Position numbers and translations under genes: made by a program. A DNA stretch of 31,792 nucleotides from CALAED01 sp937891035 (GTDB taxonomy: Bacteria; Actinomycetota; Actinomycetes; Streptosporangiales; Streptosporangiaceae), in assembly GCA_035642125.1 (NCBI GenBank), contig DASQSZ010000485.1, forward strand, positions 1 through 31,792. Direction: 5' to 3'. Below the pieces are notes generated by a model. That model made no database searches, had not been told where the DNA came from, and was given only the letters and a program-made list of their open reading frames with translations. Shown in pieces: positions 23,442 to 30,567 of the stretch. How positions within the stretch are numbered: the first letter of the stretch is position 1; the number at the start of each line of letters is the position of its first letter.

Positions 23442-26144
23442 TGGGAGGCGGACGTCGTCCTCGCCGACGGCGGCACGGCCCACCTGCGTCCCATCCGGTC
23501 AGGGGACGCCGACCTGCTCCGCGCGTTCCACTCAAGGCTCTCGCCCGAGTCGATCTATTACCGGTTCTTCTCACCACGGCCACGGCTGACCGACCGCGAG
23601 ATCGAGCACTTCACAACGGTCGATTACCAGGATCGGGTGGCGCTGATATGTACGGTCGGCGACGAAATGGTCGCGGTCGTCCGGTACGACAAATACGACA
23701 AGACGGATACGTCGCGGGCAGAGGTCGCCTTCCTGGTCGAGGACGCCCATCAGGGCCGCGGCCTCGGCCCCATACTGCTTGAACACATCGCCGCCGCCGC
23801 GCGCGAGCGCGGAGTACGGCGGTTCGTGGCCCACGTGCTGCCGGACAACCGGCGCATGATCAAGGTTTTCCGGGAGGCGGGGTACGAGGCGGAGCAGCGC
23901 TACGAGGAGGGCGCCATCCAGCTGGTGCTCGACCTCGAGCCGACCGAAACCTCCCGGGCCGTCATGGCGGCCCGGGAGCAGCGTGCCGAGTCCCGTTCGA
24001 TCGCTCGGTTGCTCAGCCCGCGTTCGGTGGCGGTGATCGGGGCGGGCCGCGACGAATACAGCGTCGGACGGGCCGTGCTCAGGCACCTCCTCGGTGGCGA
24101 CTTCACCGGGCCGGTATATCCGGTGCATCCGACGGCGACCGCCGTCGCGGGCGTACGGGCGTATCCGACCATCCTTGACATCCCCGACGCTGTCGACCTG
24201 GCGGTGATCGCCGTACGCGCGCAGACCGTACCCGAGATCGTCGGGCAGTGCGCGCGCAAGAACGTGCACGGCCTGGTCGTCGTGTCCGCCGGCTTCGGCG
24301 AGACCGGGCCCGACGGCAGGGTCCGCCAAGAGGACCTGGTCAAGCTGGCCCGAGCGCACGGTATGCGGGTCGTCGGCCCCAACTGCCTCGGCATCGCGAA
24401 CACCGATCCGGACGTCCGGCTCAACGCGACGCTCGCCCCGACCCTGCCGGGCCGCGGTCCGCTGGGGTTCTTCTCTCAGTCCGGCGCGCTGGGCATCGCG
24501 ATCTTGCAGCGTGCGGCCGAACGGGGCATCGGCCTCTCCACGTTCGTGTCCGCCGGGAACCGCGCCGACGTGTCGGGCAACGACCTCATGCAGTACTGGG
24601 AGACCGACTCGGCGACCGGTGCGGTGCTGCTGCATCTGGAGTCGCTCGGCAATCCCCGCAAGTTCACCCGGCTGGCCAGGCGGCTGTCCAGGACGAAGCC
24701 GATCGTCGCGGTCAAGACGGGCCGCACGACACAGGGCGTGCCGCTGGGCCACGCGGCGCGCGCGCTCACGCTGCCCGATCATGCGGTCAGCGCGTTGTTC
24801 GCCCAGGCGGGGCTGATTCGCGTCGAGGACCTGACCGAGCTGTTCGACGTGGCACAGCTGCTGGCCTACCAGCCGTTGCCCGCCGGCAACCGGGTGGCGA
24901 TCATCGACAACTCCGACTCGCTGCGGCTGCTCGCGGAGGACGCGGCGACCGCGCTCGGACTCGCGCCGGCGCCGGTGGTCGACCTCGGGCCCGGCGCGGG
25001 CGCAGACGACTTCGCGGCCGCGCTGGCCGCCGCCCTGGCCGACGACGCGGCGGACGCCGTCGTTGTCCTCTACACCCCGCCGGTCTTCGGCAAGGAACCG
25101 CGGCCGCGGGCGCCGGGCACCGGGGCGAGGGCCGGCGGCGACGCGGCCGTCGCCGACACGATCGCACGGCTGGCGGGCGGCGGCACGAAGCCGGTGGCGA
25201 CGACGTTCCTCGGGCGTACGGGCATGCCGGCCGAACTGCGCATTGGCGGCGCCGACGGGGAGGCGGGGCGCGGCTCCGTGCCGTCCTACGCGTCCCCGGA
25301 GGAGGCCGTACGGGCGCTCGCGTACGTGATGCGGTACGCGGCGTGGCGGCGCCGCCCCAAGGGGCAGCTCCCCGCGCGGGACGGGATCGACCGGGACCGG
25401 GCGCGCGAACTGATCCGGCCGCTGCTCGCCCAGCCCCCCGCTCCGCCCCCGGCGCAGGCCGCGGCCCCCCTCACCGCTGAGTCCTCCGCCACGGCTCCGA
25501 GGCGGCCTGGCGCGGCCGAGGCGTCCCGCGCGGCTGAGTCCTCCGCCACTGCTGAGGCGTGCGGTACCGCCGAGACGCCGGCAACGGCATCGGCGTTTGG
25601 TACGGCGTCCGGTCCGGCCCCGGATGTCACCGGCGCGGCCCGGGCCGCGCCGGTGGTGGCTTCGCCTGAGCAGACCGCCGAGGTGCTCGCCTGCTACGGC
25701 ATCGAGATCGCGGCGGACAAGGCCGAGCAGGCGCTCGGCGCCGGTGGGGGAGTGGCGACGCGCGTCACCACCGTGGAGGACCCGTCCTTCGGCGCGGTGG
25801 TGTCGTTCGGCCTGTCGGACGTAGCGGCCGAACTGCTCGACGACCGGGCCTACCGGCTGGCCCCGCTCACCGACGTCGAAGCCGGTGAGCTCGTGCGCGG
25901 GGTGCGCACGGCGCCGCTGCTGTTTGGGCATCGCGGCGCCGAACCGGTGGACGTGGCGGCGCTGGAACGGCTGCTGGCTCGGGTGGCGCTACTGGGCGAC
26001 GATCTGCCGGAGGTGGCGCGTCTGGTGCTCGATCCGGTGGTCGCGGCTCCGGCCGGCGTCTTCGTGCGAAGCGCGACGCTGGCGCTGTCCAAGCCGGTGG
26101 GGCCCCGGTACGACGTGGGGCCCCGGCGCCTGCGCGACCTTTGA
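23424..26144 (+). CDS. GNAT acetyltransferase / NDP-forming acyl-CoA synthetase-like fusion
   Basis: A 906-residue Pat-like multidomain protein. Residues 1-170 are a GNAT domain (YYRFFSPRPRLTDREIEHFT; motif A VEDAHQGRGLGPILLEHIAAA near 105). A CoA-binding Rossmann domain starts about 192 (LLSPRSVAVIGAGRDEYSVG). The succinyl-CoA-synthetase-like domain starts about 345 (FFSQSGALGIAILQRAAERG). A ligase domain runs to about 665. Residues 669-745 are an Ala/Ser/Thr/Pro linker with a 17-bp DNA repeat. The final 160 residues resemble only the end of an ATP-grasp_5 domain (DPSFGAVVSFGLSD, RTAPLLFGHRGAEPVD); the expected lysine-containing ATP-binding segment is missing. The family acetylates protein lysines, often acetyl-CoA synthetase. 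GTG 23424 lies seven bases after TAGGCT, suggesting a leaderless mRNA. Confidence 0.92.
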   Translation: MSYPDHWEADVVLADGGTAHLRPIRSGDADLLRAFHSRLSPESIYYRFFSPRPRLTDREIEHFTTVDYQDRVALICTVGDEMVAVVRYDKYDKTDTSRAEVAFLVEDAHQGRGLGPILLEHIAAAARERGVRRFVAHVLPDNRRMIKVFREAGYEAEQRYEEGAIQLVLDLEPTETSRAVMAAREQRAESRSIARLLSPRSVAVIGAGRDEYSVGRAVLRHLLGGDFTGPVYPVHPTATAVAGVRAYPTILDIPDAVDLAVIAVRAQTVPEIVGQCARKNVHGLVVVSAGFGETGPDGRVRQEDLVKLARAHGMRVVGPNCLGIANTDPDVRLNATLAPTLPGRGPLGFFSQSGALGIAILQRAAERGIGLSTFVSAGNRADVSGNDLMQYWETDSATGAVLLHLESLGNPRKFTRLARRLSRTKPIVAVKTGRTTQGVPLGHAARALTLPDHAVSALFAQAGLIRVEDLTELFDVAQLLAYQPLPAGNRVAIIDNSDSLRLLAEDAATALGLAPAPVVDLGPGAGADDFAAALAAALADDAADAVVVLYTPPVFGKEPRPRAPGTGARAGGDAAVADTIARLAGGGTKPVATTFLGRTGMPAELRIGGADGEAGRGSVPSYASPEEAVRALAYVMRYAAWRRRPKGQLPARDGIDRDRARELIRPLLAQPPAPPPAQAAAPLTAESSATAPRRPGAAEASRAAESSATAEACGTAETPATASAFGTASGPAPDVTGAARAAPVVASPEQTAEVLACYGIEIAADKAEQALGAGGGVATRVTTVEDPSFGAVVSFGLSDVAAELLDDRAYRLAPLTDVEAGELVRGVRTAPLLFGHRGAEPVDVAALERLLARVALLGDDLPEVARLVLDPVVAAPAGVFVRSATLALSKPVGPRYDVGPRRLRDL
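25476..25549 (+). repeat. 17-bp direct repeat in the GNAT-ACS linker
   Basis: GCTGAGTCCTCCGCCAC occurs at 25476-25492 and again at 25533-25549, 57 bp (19 codons) apart and in frame, encoding AESSAT twice. It shows that the low-complexity linker grew by internal duplication. Confidence 0.85.
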
Positions 26145-26279
26145 TTCGCCGACTCGCTCCTCCATGCGGCTATAACGATTTTTGTTACCGGGCACCCTCG
26201 CCCGGCCACCCCGCGGGCCTGGGCCCGGCTCCGCCAAGCCACCGCGGCAGGCAGCCGTCCGGTCGGCCGGTCCCGGCCA

Positions 26280-26534
26280 TCACGAAGGCGGCGGCGGGAC
26301 CGGATCGGGCCGCGGATCTGGGCTCGGCGGCTCCGGGTCCGGAGGTCTGGGCGGGCTCGGCGGCTGCGGCGGCGGCTGCGGCGTCGGCCCCGGCGGCGGC
26401 TCTGGCGGTGGTCGCGGCGGGTCCGGCTCCGGGATGGGCGGATCCGGCGTCGGGATGGGCGGATCAGGCTGGGGGATAGGCGGATCAGGCCGCGGACCCG
26501 GGGGAACCGGCTGCGGCGGTTCGGTCAACTTCAT
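26280..26534 (-). CDS. Proline-repeat miniprotein (84 aa)
   Basis: A minus-strand ORF starting MKLTEPPQPVPPGPRPD with AAGGGA five to six bases before the ATG (26534). About half of the residues are proline. A seven-residue unit PDPPIP(Q/T/E) is repeated three times (residues about 16-36), followed by longer proline runs and a final PVPPPPS. No signal peptide or membrane segment is visible; poly-proline II structure is expected. The good ribosome site and the in-frame repeats favour a real gene, but the opposite strand gives an open glycine-rich frame, so compositional bias is the competing explanation. I do not recognise a function. The region 26145-26279 upstream of it on the map holds no other gene. 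Confidence 0.5.
   Translation of the reverse strand: MKLTEPPQPVPPGPRPDPPIPQPDPPIPTPDPPIPEPDPPRPPPEPPPGPTPQPPPQPPSPPRPPDPEPPSPDPRPDPVPPPPS
26425..26487. repeat. Three tandem 21-bp repeats
   Basis: Units at 26425-26445, 26446-26466 and 26467-26487 share GGGAT(G/A)GGCGGATC(C/A). The 21-bp period is a multiple of three and keeps the minus-strand proline-rich frame open, giving the PDPPIPX repeat. Confidence 0.85.
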
Positions 26535-26599
26535 GCCGGTCCCTTACCCAAGAGGCGTCGTGGTGCACAAGGGACGGCCAGCAGGGCAGGATGGGAGCC

Positions 26600-27184
26600 A
26601 TGAGGGAAACCCGAGCGGCCGCTCATGGGCTGCGGACCGCGATCGAACGGAGCGGGTATTACCCCGCGCTGGTCGCGGACGCGGTCGAGTCGGCGCTGGG
26701 CGCCGAACCGGTGCTCGCCTACGTCGTCCATCATGAGGCCACCTTCGACCCGGCGATGGAGGTGCGGCGGCACGTGACCGTCCTAGTGCTGTCGCCCACC
26801 CGCCTGCTCGCCTGCCACACCGACGAGCACCCGCCGACGGACGCGGTGCCCCAGGCGCACGCCTCCACCACCACGGAGGCCGTACGACTGGATCGGGTCC
26901 ACTCGGTGGCAGTGACCAGGGTAGTGCCCGAGCCGGCATCGTACATGCCGGGTGTCCCGCCCACGGAGGTCGTCTTGACGATCGGCTGGGGGGTCATTTC
27001 CCACATCGATCTCGAGCCCGCCACCTGCGGTGACGAGTCCTGTGAGGCCGACCACGGGTACACGGGCAGCGTCGCGGCCGACGACCTGCAGCTACGCGTC
27101 AGTGAGGCCGCCGACGGCGCCGAGGCCGTCGGCCAGGTCCTGGCGTTCGCCCGGGCGCTCTCCGAAGCCACGACGAGTCCATGA
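26600..27184 (+). CDS. DUF5998 family protein
   Basis: A 194-residue actinobacterial conserved protein. Highly typical stretches are LRTAIERSGYYPALVADAVE, AYVVHHEATFD, VRRHVTVLVLSPTRLLACHTDE, EVVLTIGWGVISHIDLEPA and ADHGYTGSVAADDLQLRVSE. It matches DUF5998 nearly end to end, so the length is normal. Function is unknown; a CGDESCEADH segment with two Cys could bind metal. I take ATG 26600 (MRETRAAAHG) over ATG 26591, since family members begin about ten residues before the LR(T/A)AIERSGYYP motif; GGATGGGAG precedes it. It overlaps the phosphodiesterase gene by four bases (ATGA), a pairing conserved among actinomycetes, so the two proteins probably share a pathway. Confidence 0.9.
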   Translation: MRETRAAAHGLRTAIERSGYYPALVADAVESALGAEPVLAYVVHHEATFDPAMEVRRHVTVLVLSPTRLLACHTDEHPPTDAVPQAHASTTTEAVRLDRVHSVAVTRVVPEPASYMPGVPPTEVVLTIGWGVISHIDLEPATCGDESCEADHGYTGSVAADDLQLRVSEAADGAEAVGQVLAFARALSEATTSP

Positions 27185-28317
27185 CCACGCCGCCCGTGCC
27201 CGTGCCGCGGTACGGGGCGGCGGCCCTCAGCGACCTGCCCGAGTCCGTGCTGGCGGCCTTCGGCGTCGCCGACGCGGCCAACGTGCTGGAGTTGCCGCCT
27301 CGTCCGCGCGTCTGTCTGCTGATCATCGACGGGCTCGGCTGGGAACTGCTGCGGGATCATCTTGAGCACGCGCCGTTCCTGGCCTCTCTCGCGCGGCGCC
27401 CGCTCACGGCCGGCTTCCCGGCGACCACGGCGACGAGCCTGGCCTCCCTTGGCACGGGGCTCGGCCCGGCCGGGCACGGGTTGTTCGGCTACCAGGTGCT
27501 GGTGCCGGGCACCGGCCGGCTGCTCAACCACCTGCGCTGGTCCGACCAGGTGGATCCGCGCGTCTGGCAGCCGCGGCGCACGGCGTACGAACGTGCCGCC
27601 GCGGCCGGGGTCAGCGTCGCGTACGTGGCGTCCCGGCACTACGCGCGCAGCGGCCTGAGCCGGGCCACCGCCCGCGGCGCCCGCTACACCCCGGCCGACG
27701 GCCTCGGCCAGCTGGTCGCGCAGGCCGAGACGGAGCTACGCGCGGGCGGCCGGGCGTACGTGACCGTCTATCACCCCGATCTGGACTCGACCGGGCACGC
27801 GTTCGGCGCGGTGTCGCCGGCATGGTGCCATCAGCTGCGGTTCGTGGACGCGCTGGCCGAGCGTATCGCCGAGGTACTGCCGCCGGACACGGTGCTGTAC
27901 ATCACGGCTGACCACGGGATGACCAACCCGAGCGAGCGGGTCGACGCCGAATCGACCCCCGCGCTCGGCGGCGGCGTGGCACTGCTCGGCGGCGAGCCGC
28001 GGGCCCGCCACGTCTACGCCGCACCGGGCGCTGCCGCCGACGTGCTGGCCGCCTGGCGGGAGACGCTCGGCGACCGGGCGTGGGTGCTGCCGCGCGAGGA
28101 GGCCGTGGCAGCCGGCTGGTTCGGGGCCCAGGAGATACCGCCGGAGATGCTGCCGCGCATCGGGGACGTCCTCGCCGTCCCGTACGCCGACGTGGCCATC
28201 GTCGCCCCCAAGGCCGAGCCCGCCGAATCCAAGCTGATCGGGATGCACGGCTCGATGGTGCCCGCCGAGCAACTCGTCCCCCTCCTCACCCACCACGCCG
28301 GCGGCGACCCCACCTGA
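27181..28317 (+). CDS. Alkaline-phosphatase-superfamily nucleotide pyrophosphatase/phosphodiesterase
   Basis: A 378-residue type I phosphodiesterase (PF01663). Metal and nucleophile residues are in place: Asp50 in LLIIDGLGWELL, the nucleophile threonine in FPATTATSLASLGTG (Thr82/83), Asp200, Asp202 and His206 in YHPDLDSTGHAFG, and Asp244/His245 in ITADHGM. These bind two zinc-like ions and hydrolyse phosphodiester or pyrophosphate bonds. No signal peptide is visible, so the enzyme is probably cytoplasmic. The start ATG overlaps the DUF5998 stop. Natural substrate is not known for this actinobacterial subgroup. Confidence 0.92.
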   Translation: MTTPPVPVPRYGAAALSDLPESVLAAFGVADAANVLELPPRPRVCLLIIDGLGWELLRDHLEHAPFLASLARRPLTAGFPATTATSLASLGTGLGPAGHGLFGYQVLVPGTGRLLNHLRWSDQVDPRVWQPRRTAYERAAAAGVSVAYVASRHYARSGLSRATARGARYTPADGLGQLVAQAETELRAGGRAYVTVYHPDLDSTGHAFGAVSPAWCHQLRFVDALAERIAEVLPPDTVLYITADHGMTNPSERVDAESTPALGGGVALLGGEPRARHVYAAPGAAADVLAAWRETLGDRAWVLPREEAVAAGWFGAQEIPPEMLPRIGDVLAVPYADVAIVAPKAEPAESKLIGMHGSMVPAEQLVPLLTHHAGGDPT

Positions 28318-28332
28318 CCAGGCCCACGGCCC

Positions 28333-28412
28333 GTCGGTCGGTGGCCCGGTCGGTCGGTGGCCCGGTCGATCGGTGGCGAGATCAGTCCTTGGCCGGATCA
28401 GTCCTTGGCGAC
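28333..28412. repeat. Two adjacent arrays of 16-bp tandem repeats
   Basis: GTCGGTCGGTGGCCCG is present at 28333-28348 and 28349-28364, with a partial diverged third unit to 28378. Directly after it, ATCAGTCCTTGGC begins units at 28381 and 28397, again 16 bp apart. The second unit contains the rhodanese stop codon and its last codons, so the gene end has been duplicated into the intergenic spacer. All of it lies between convergent genes. Confidence 0.85.
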
Positions 28413-29276
28413 GGGACGGGCGGCGTCGGCGACCCAGTTGGACCACGATCCCACGTACAGGGCCGCGGGCACGCCGGCGACCGCCAGTGCGAGGACCTCG
28501 TGCGCGGCGGTCACCCCGGAGCCGCAGTAAACCCCGACGTCGACGGCGTCGGTCGCGCCGAGCTTGGCGAATCGCTCCCTGAGCAGCTCAGCGGGCAGGA
28601 ACCTGCCGTCAACGCCGATGTTGCCGACGGTCGGGGCGCTGACCGCCCCGGGGATATGGCCGGCGACCGGATCGATCGGCTCGACCTCGCCGCGGAAGCG
28701 CTCCCCGGCGCGCGCGTCGAGCAGCACGCCGTCGCCGGCGAGCGCGGCGGCGCCCTCGGCGTCAAGCAGGGGCAGGCCCCCCGGCCGGGCGACGAAGTCG
28801 CCAGGCTCCGGCGTGGGCACCGCGGTCGTCACCGATAGCCCGGACTCCACCCATGCGCGGTAGCCGCCGTCGAGCACTCGGACCCGCCGATGCCCGAAGT
28901 AGCGCAGCGTCCACCACGCGCGTCCCGCGGCCGTCGAGTCGGCGTCGTCGTAGACCACCACGAGGCTGTCGCGCGACACCCCGGCGCGTCGCATCGCCTC
29001 CTGGAAGGCGCTCGCCGCCGGCAGGGGGTGCCGCCCCGCCGACCCGGGCGGACTGGCGAGATCCCGATCCAGGTCGACGAAAACGGCATCCGGCAGATGT
29101 CCCCGGTGATAGGCCTCGATCCCCGGCGGACCGGCCAGATGCCACCGTACGTCCAGCACGACGGGCGGCGCGGCGCCACGGTAGGCGTGGATGAGTGACG
29201 GTACGTCGATGAGGGGATGCACATCGTCAGTTTGAACGCTGGATCGCTCATCGGGGAGAGGTGGATTGGCGGTCAC
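28398..29276 (-). CDS. Two-domain rhodanese-type sulfurtransferase
   Basis: A 292-residue thiosulfate/3-mercaptopyruvate sulfurtransferase. The N-terminal inactive domain shows VVLDVRWHLAGP and HLPDAVFVDLDRDLASP. The C-terminal domain has the active-site loop YCGSGVTA with Cys251, preceded by LLDARAGERFRGEVEPIDP and HIPGA. Cys-Gly-Ser-Gly-Val-Thr resembles mercaptopyruvate sulfurtransferases (CGSGVTA), so that substrate is favoured over thiosulfate. GTG 29276 is chosen because TAGAGT (coding strand, 29290-29285) lies eight bases upstream, suggesting a leaderless mRNA; GTG 29222 is a shorter alternative. The frame is open to 29666 but without similarity. It may detoxify cyanide or supply sulfane sulfur. 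Confidence 0.93.
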   Translation of the reverse strand: MTANPPLPDERSSVQTDDVHPLIDVPSLIHAYRGAAPPVVLDVRWHLAGPPGIEAYHRGHLPDAVFVDLDRDLASPPGSAGRHPLPAASAFQEAMRRAGVSRDSLVVVYDDADSTAAGRAWWTLRYFGHRRVRVLDGGYRAWVESGLSVTTAVPTPEPGDFVARPGGLPLLDAEGAAALAGDGVLLDARAGERFRGEVEPIDPVAGHIPGAVSAPTVGNIGVDGRFLPAELLRERFAKLGATDAVDVGVYCGSGVTAAHEVLALAVAGVPAALYVGSWSNWVADAARPVAKD

Positions 29277-29514
29277 AACAGACCACTCTAGGAAACGGCC
29301 CGCACCACCCGGCGGCCACGGCCGCCATGATCGTCCCATTTCGCCACGCGAAGCCACGTTGGACGCGCGTGCGGACGGGCCAAGGTACGTGATCACCGTT
29401 TCCTGATATGTCGGGTGACCCGGTAAGAGGGTGAGCACGAAATGGCGGCGAAGCCATAACACGGCCTGATAGACGCGGCCGGCGTGCCGTTCGCACTCTA
29501 AGGTGTCACGCCGG

Positions 29515-29541
29515 GTAACGATCAGACACGTTTCGTAACGA
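29515..29541 (+). promoter_or_regulatory. Paired GTAACGA elements before the sigma gene
   Basis: GTAACGA occurs at 29515-29521 and 29535-29541, exactly 20 bp apart and 17 bp before the sigma start. The spacing of about two helical turns suits a regulator or ECF promoter elements. The rest of the 281-bp divergent gap (29277-29557) shows no gene. Confidence 0.35.
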
Positions 29542-29557
29542 CGGGCGGGAGAGGGCA

Positions 29558-30112
29558 GTGAGCGGTCCCGGCGAGTTGGTGCTCCGCGCCCGGCGCGACG
29601 ACGCCGACGCGTGGGCGGCATTGGTCGAGCGATACACGGGCATGCTGTGGTCGATCGCTCGCTCATACGACCTCAACGCGGCCGACAGCGGCGACGTGAT
29701 CCAGACCGCCTGGCTGCGCCTGGTCGAACGGCTGCACCTGCTGCGCAAGCCCGACAGCGTCGGCGCCTGGCTGGCCGCCACCGCGCACCGGGAGTGCCGG
29801 CGCACGCTGCACCGCGGGCGCAGGGAACGACCCGGTTTGATTGACCGGGGGGCGGCACCCCCGTACATCGATTACGACCTCGAAAAGCTGCTCGCCGCGC
29901 TGCCCGAACGCTGCCGGACGATCTTGCGCGTCTTCGCGCAGGCGCCGCCGCTGACCTACGCGGAGGTCGCGGCCGCCCTCGAAATTCCCGTCGGCACGGT
30001 GGGGCCGACCCGGCGGCGCTGCCTGACCCGGCTACGTGCGCAGTTGGCCGGAGACGTGGGCGATGTCGGCGAAGGAGCGGGCGACGATATGGGCGGAGGC
30101 GACCCCTGGTGA
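29558..30112 (+). CDS. Sigma-70 family (ECF-like) sigma factor
   Basis: A 184-residue two-domain sigma factor. Region 2 covers about residues 12-85 (WAALVERYTGMLWSIARSYDLNAADSGDVIQTAWLRLVERL, GAWLAATAHRECRRTLHR). Region 4 covers about 108-165, with LLAALPERCRTILRVF and the helix-turn-helix LTYAEVAAALEIPVGTVGPTRRRCLTRLRAQL. A Gly/Asp-rich tail follows. GTG 29558 has GGGAGAGGG upstream, a strong site. Its stop overlaps the start of the small downstream gene (GTGA), and that gene is followed at once by a TPR protein, so the three are one unit. No classical zinc anti-sigma gene is present; the partner protein or the TPR protein may control it. Confidence 0.9.
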   Translation: MSGPGELVLRARRDDADAWAALVERYTGMLWSIARSYDLNAADSGDVIQTAWLRLVERLHLLRKPDSVGAWLAATAHRECRRTLHRGRRERPGLIDRGAAPPYIDYDLEKLLAALPERCRTILRVFAQAPPLTYAEVAAALEIPVGTVGPTRRRCLTRLRAQLAGDVGDVGEGAGDDMGGGDPW

Positions 30113-30561
30113 CCGACGACGAGGAGCTGCTCGGCCAGATCAGGGCGGCGTTCGCCGCGCTCGATCCGGTTCCCGCACTGGTCCGCGACGCGGCGCTCGC
30201 GGCATTTGCCACCCGCCGGCCGTGGGCCGTGCTCGCCGAACTGTCCGCGGACTCGGCCGGTGGCACCCCCGCCGGAACCGGCGTACGCGGGCGGCATGGT
30301 CCCCGGCTCTTGGTCTTCACGGGCCCCGGCAGCACGGTGGAAATCGAGGTGACCGGCGACGACGCGGAACGGGAGATCGCCGGGCGGCTGGCCCCGCCCG
30401 CACCCGCGGACCTCGTCGTCCGGCATCCGCATGGCGAGGTAACGGCACACGCCGACCGAGCCGGTCATTTCGTCGTCCCCCGCGTACCCGCCGGGCCGGT
30501 CAGCTTGGTGTTCGTGTTGCCGGACGCGTCGTCGATCGTGACGAGCTGGATCCGGGTGTGA
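30109..30561 (+). CDS. Conserved small protein between sigma factor and TPR protein
   Basis: A 150-residue protein without a named family that I can assign firmly. The N-terminal 50 residues are helical with the pattern ALDPVPALVRDAALAAFATRRPWAVLAELSADS, which recurs in proteins found beside such sigma/TPR genes. The C-terminal 80 residues are strand-rich (RLLVFTGPGSTVEIEVTG, ADLVVRHPHGEVTAHADRAGHFVVPRVPAGPVSLVFVLPD) and resemble a carboxypeptidase-regulatory-like beta-sandwich. There is no Cys/His zinc motif and no membrane segment, so it is not a standard ECF anti-sigma factor. GTG 30109 overlaps the sigma stop, and it ends seven bases before the TPR gene, so tight stoichiometry is expected. 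A sigma-binding or protease-substrate role is my inference. Confidence 0.75.
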   Translation: MTDDEELLGQIRAAFAALDPVPALVRDAALAAFATRRPWAVLAELSADSAGGTPAGTGVRGRHGPRLLVFTGPGSTVEIEVTGDDAEREIAGRLAPPAPADLVVRHPHGEVTAHADRAGHFVVPRVPAGPVSLVFVLPDASSIVTSWIRV

Positions 30562-30567
30562 GCGCGG

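Noticed and set aside
23571..25931. 786-residue minus-strand ORF antisense to the GNAT-ACS gene
   Set aside because: Shadow frame with Arg/Gly/His-rich composition and no motif.
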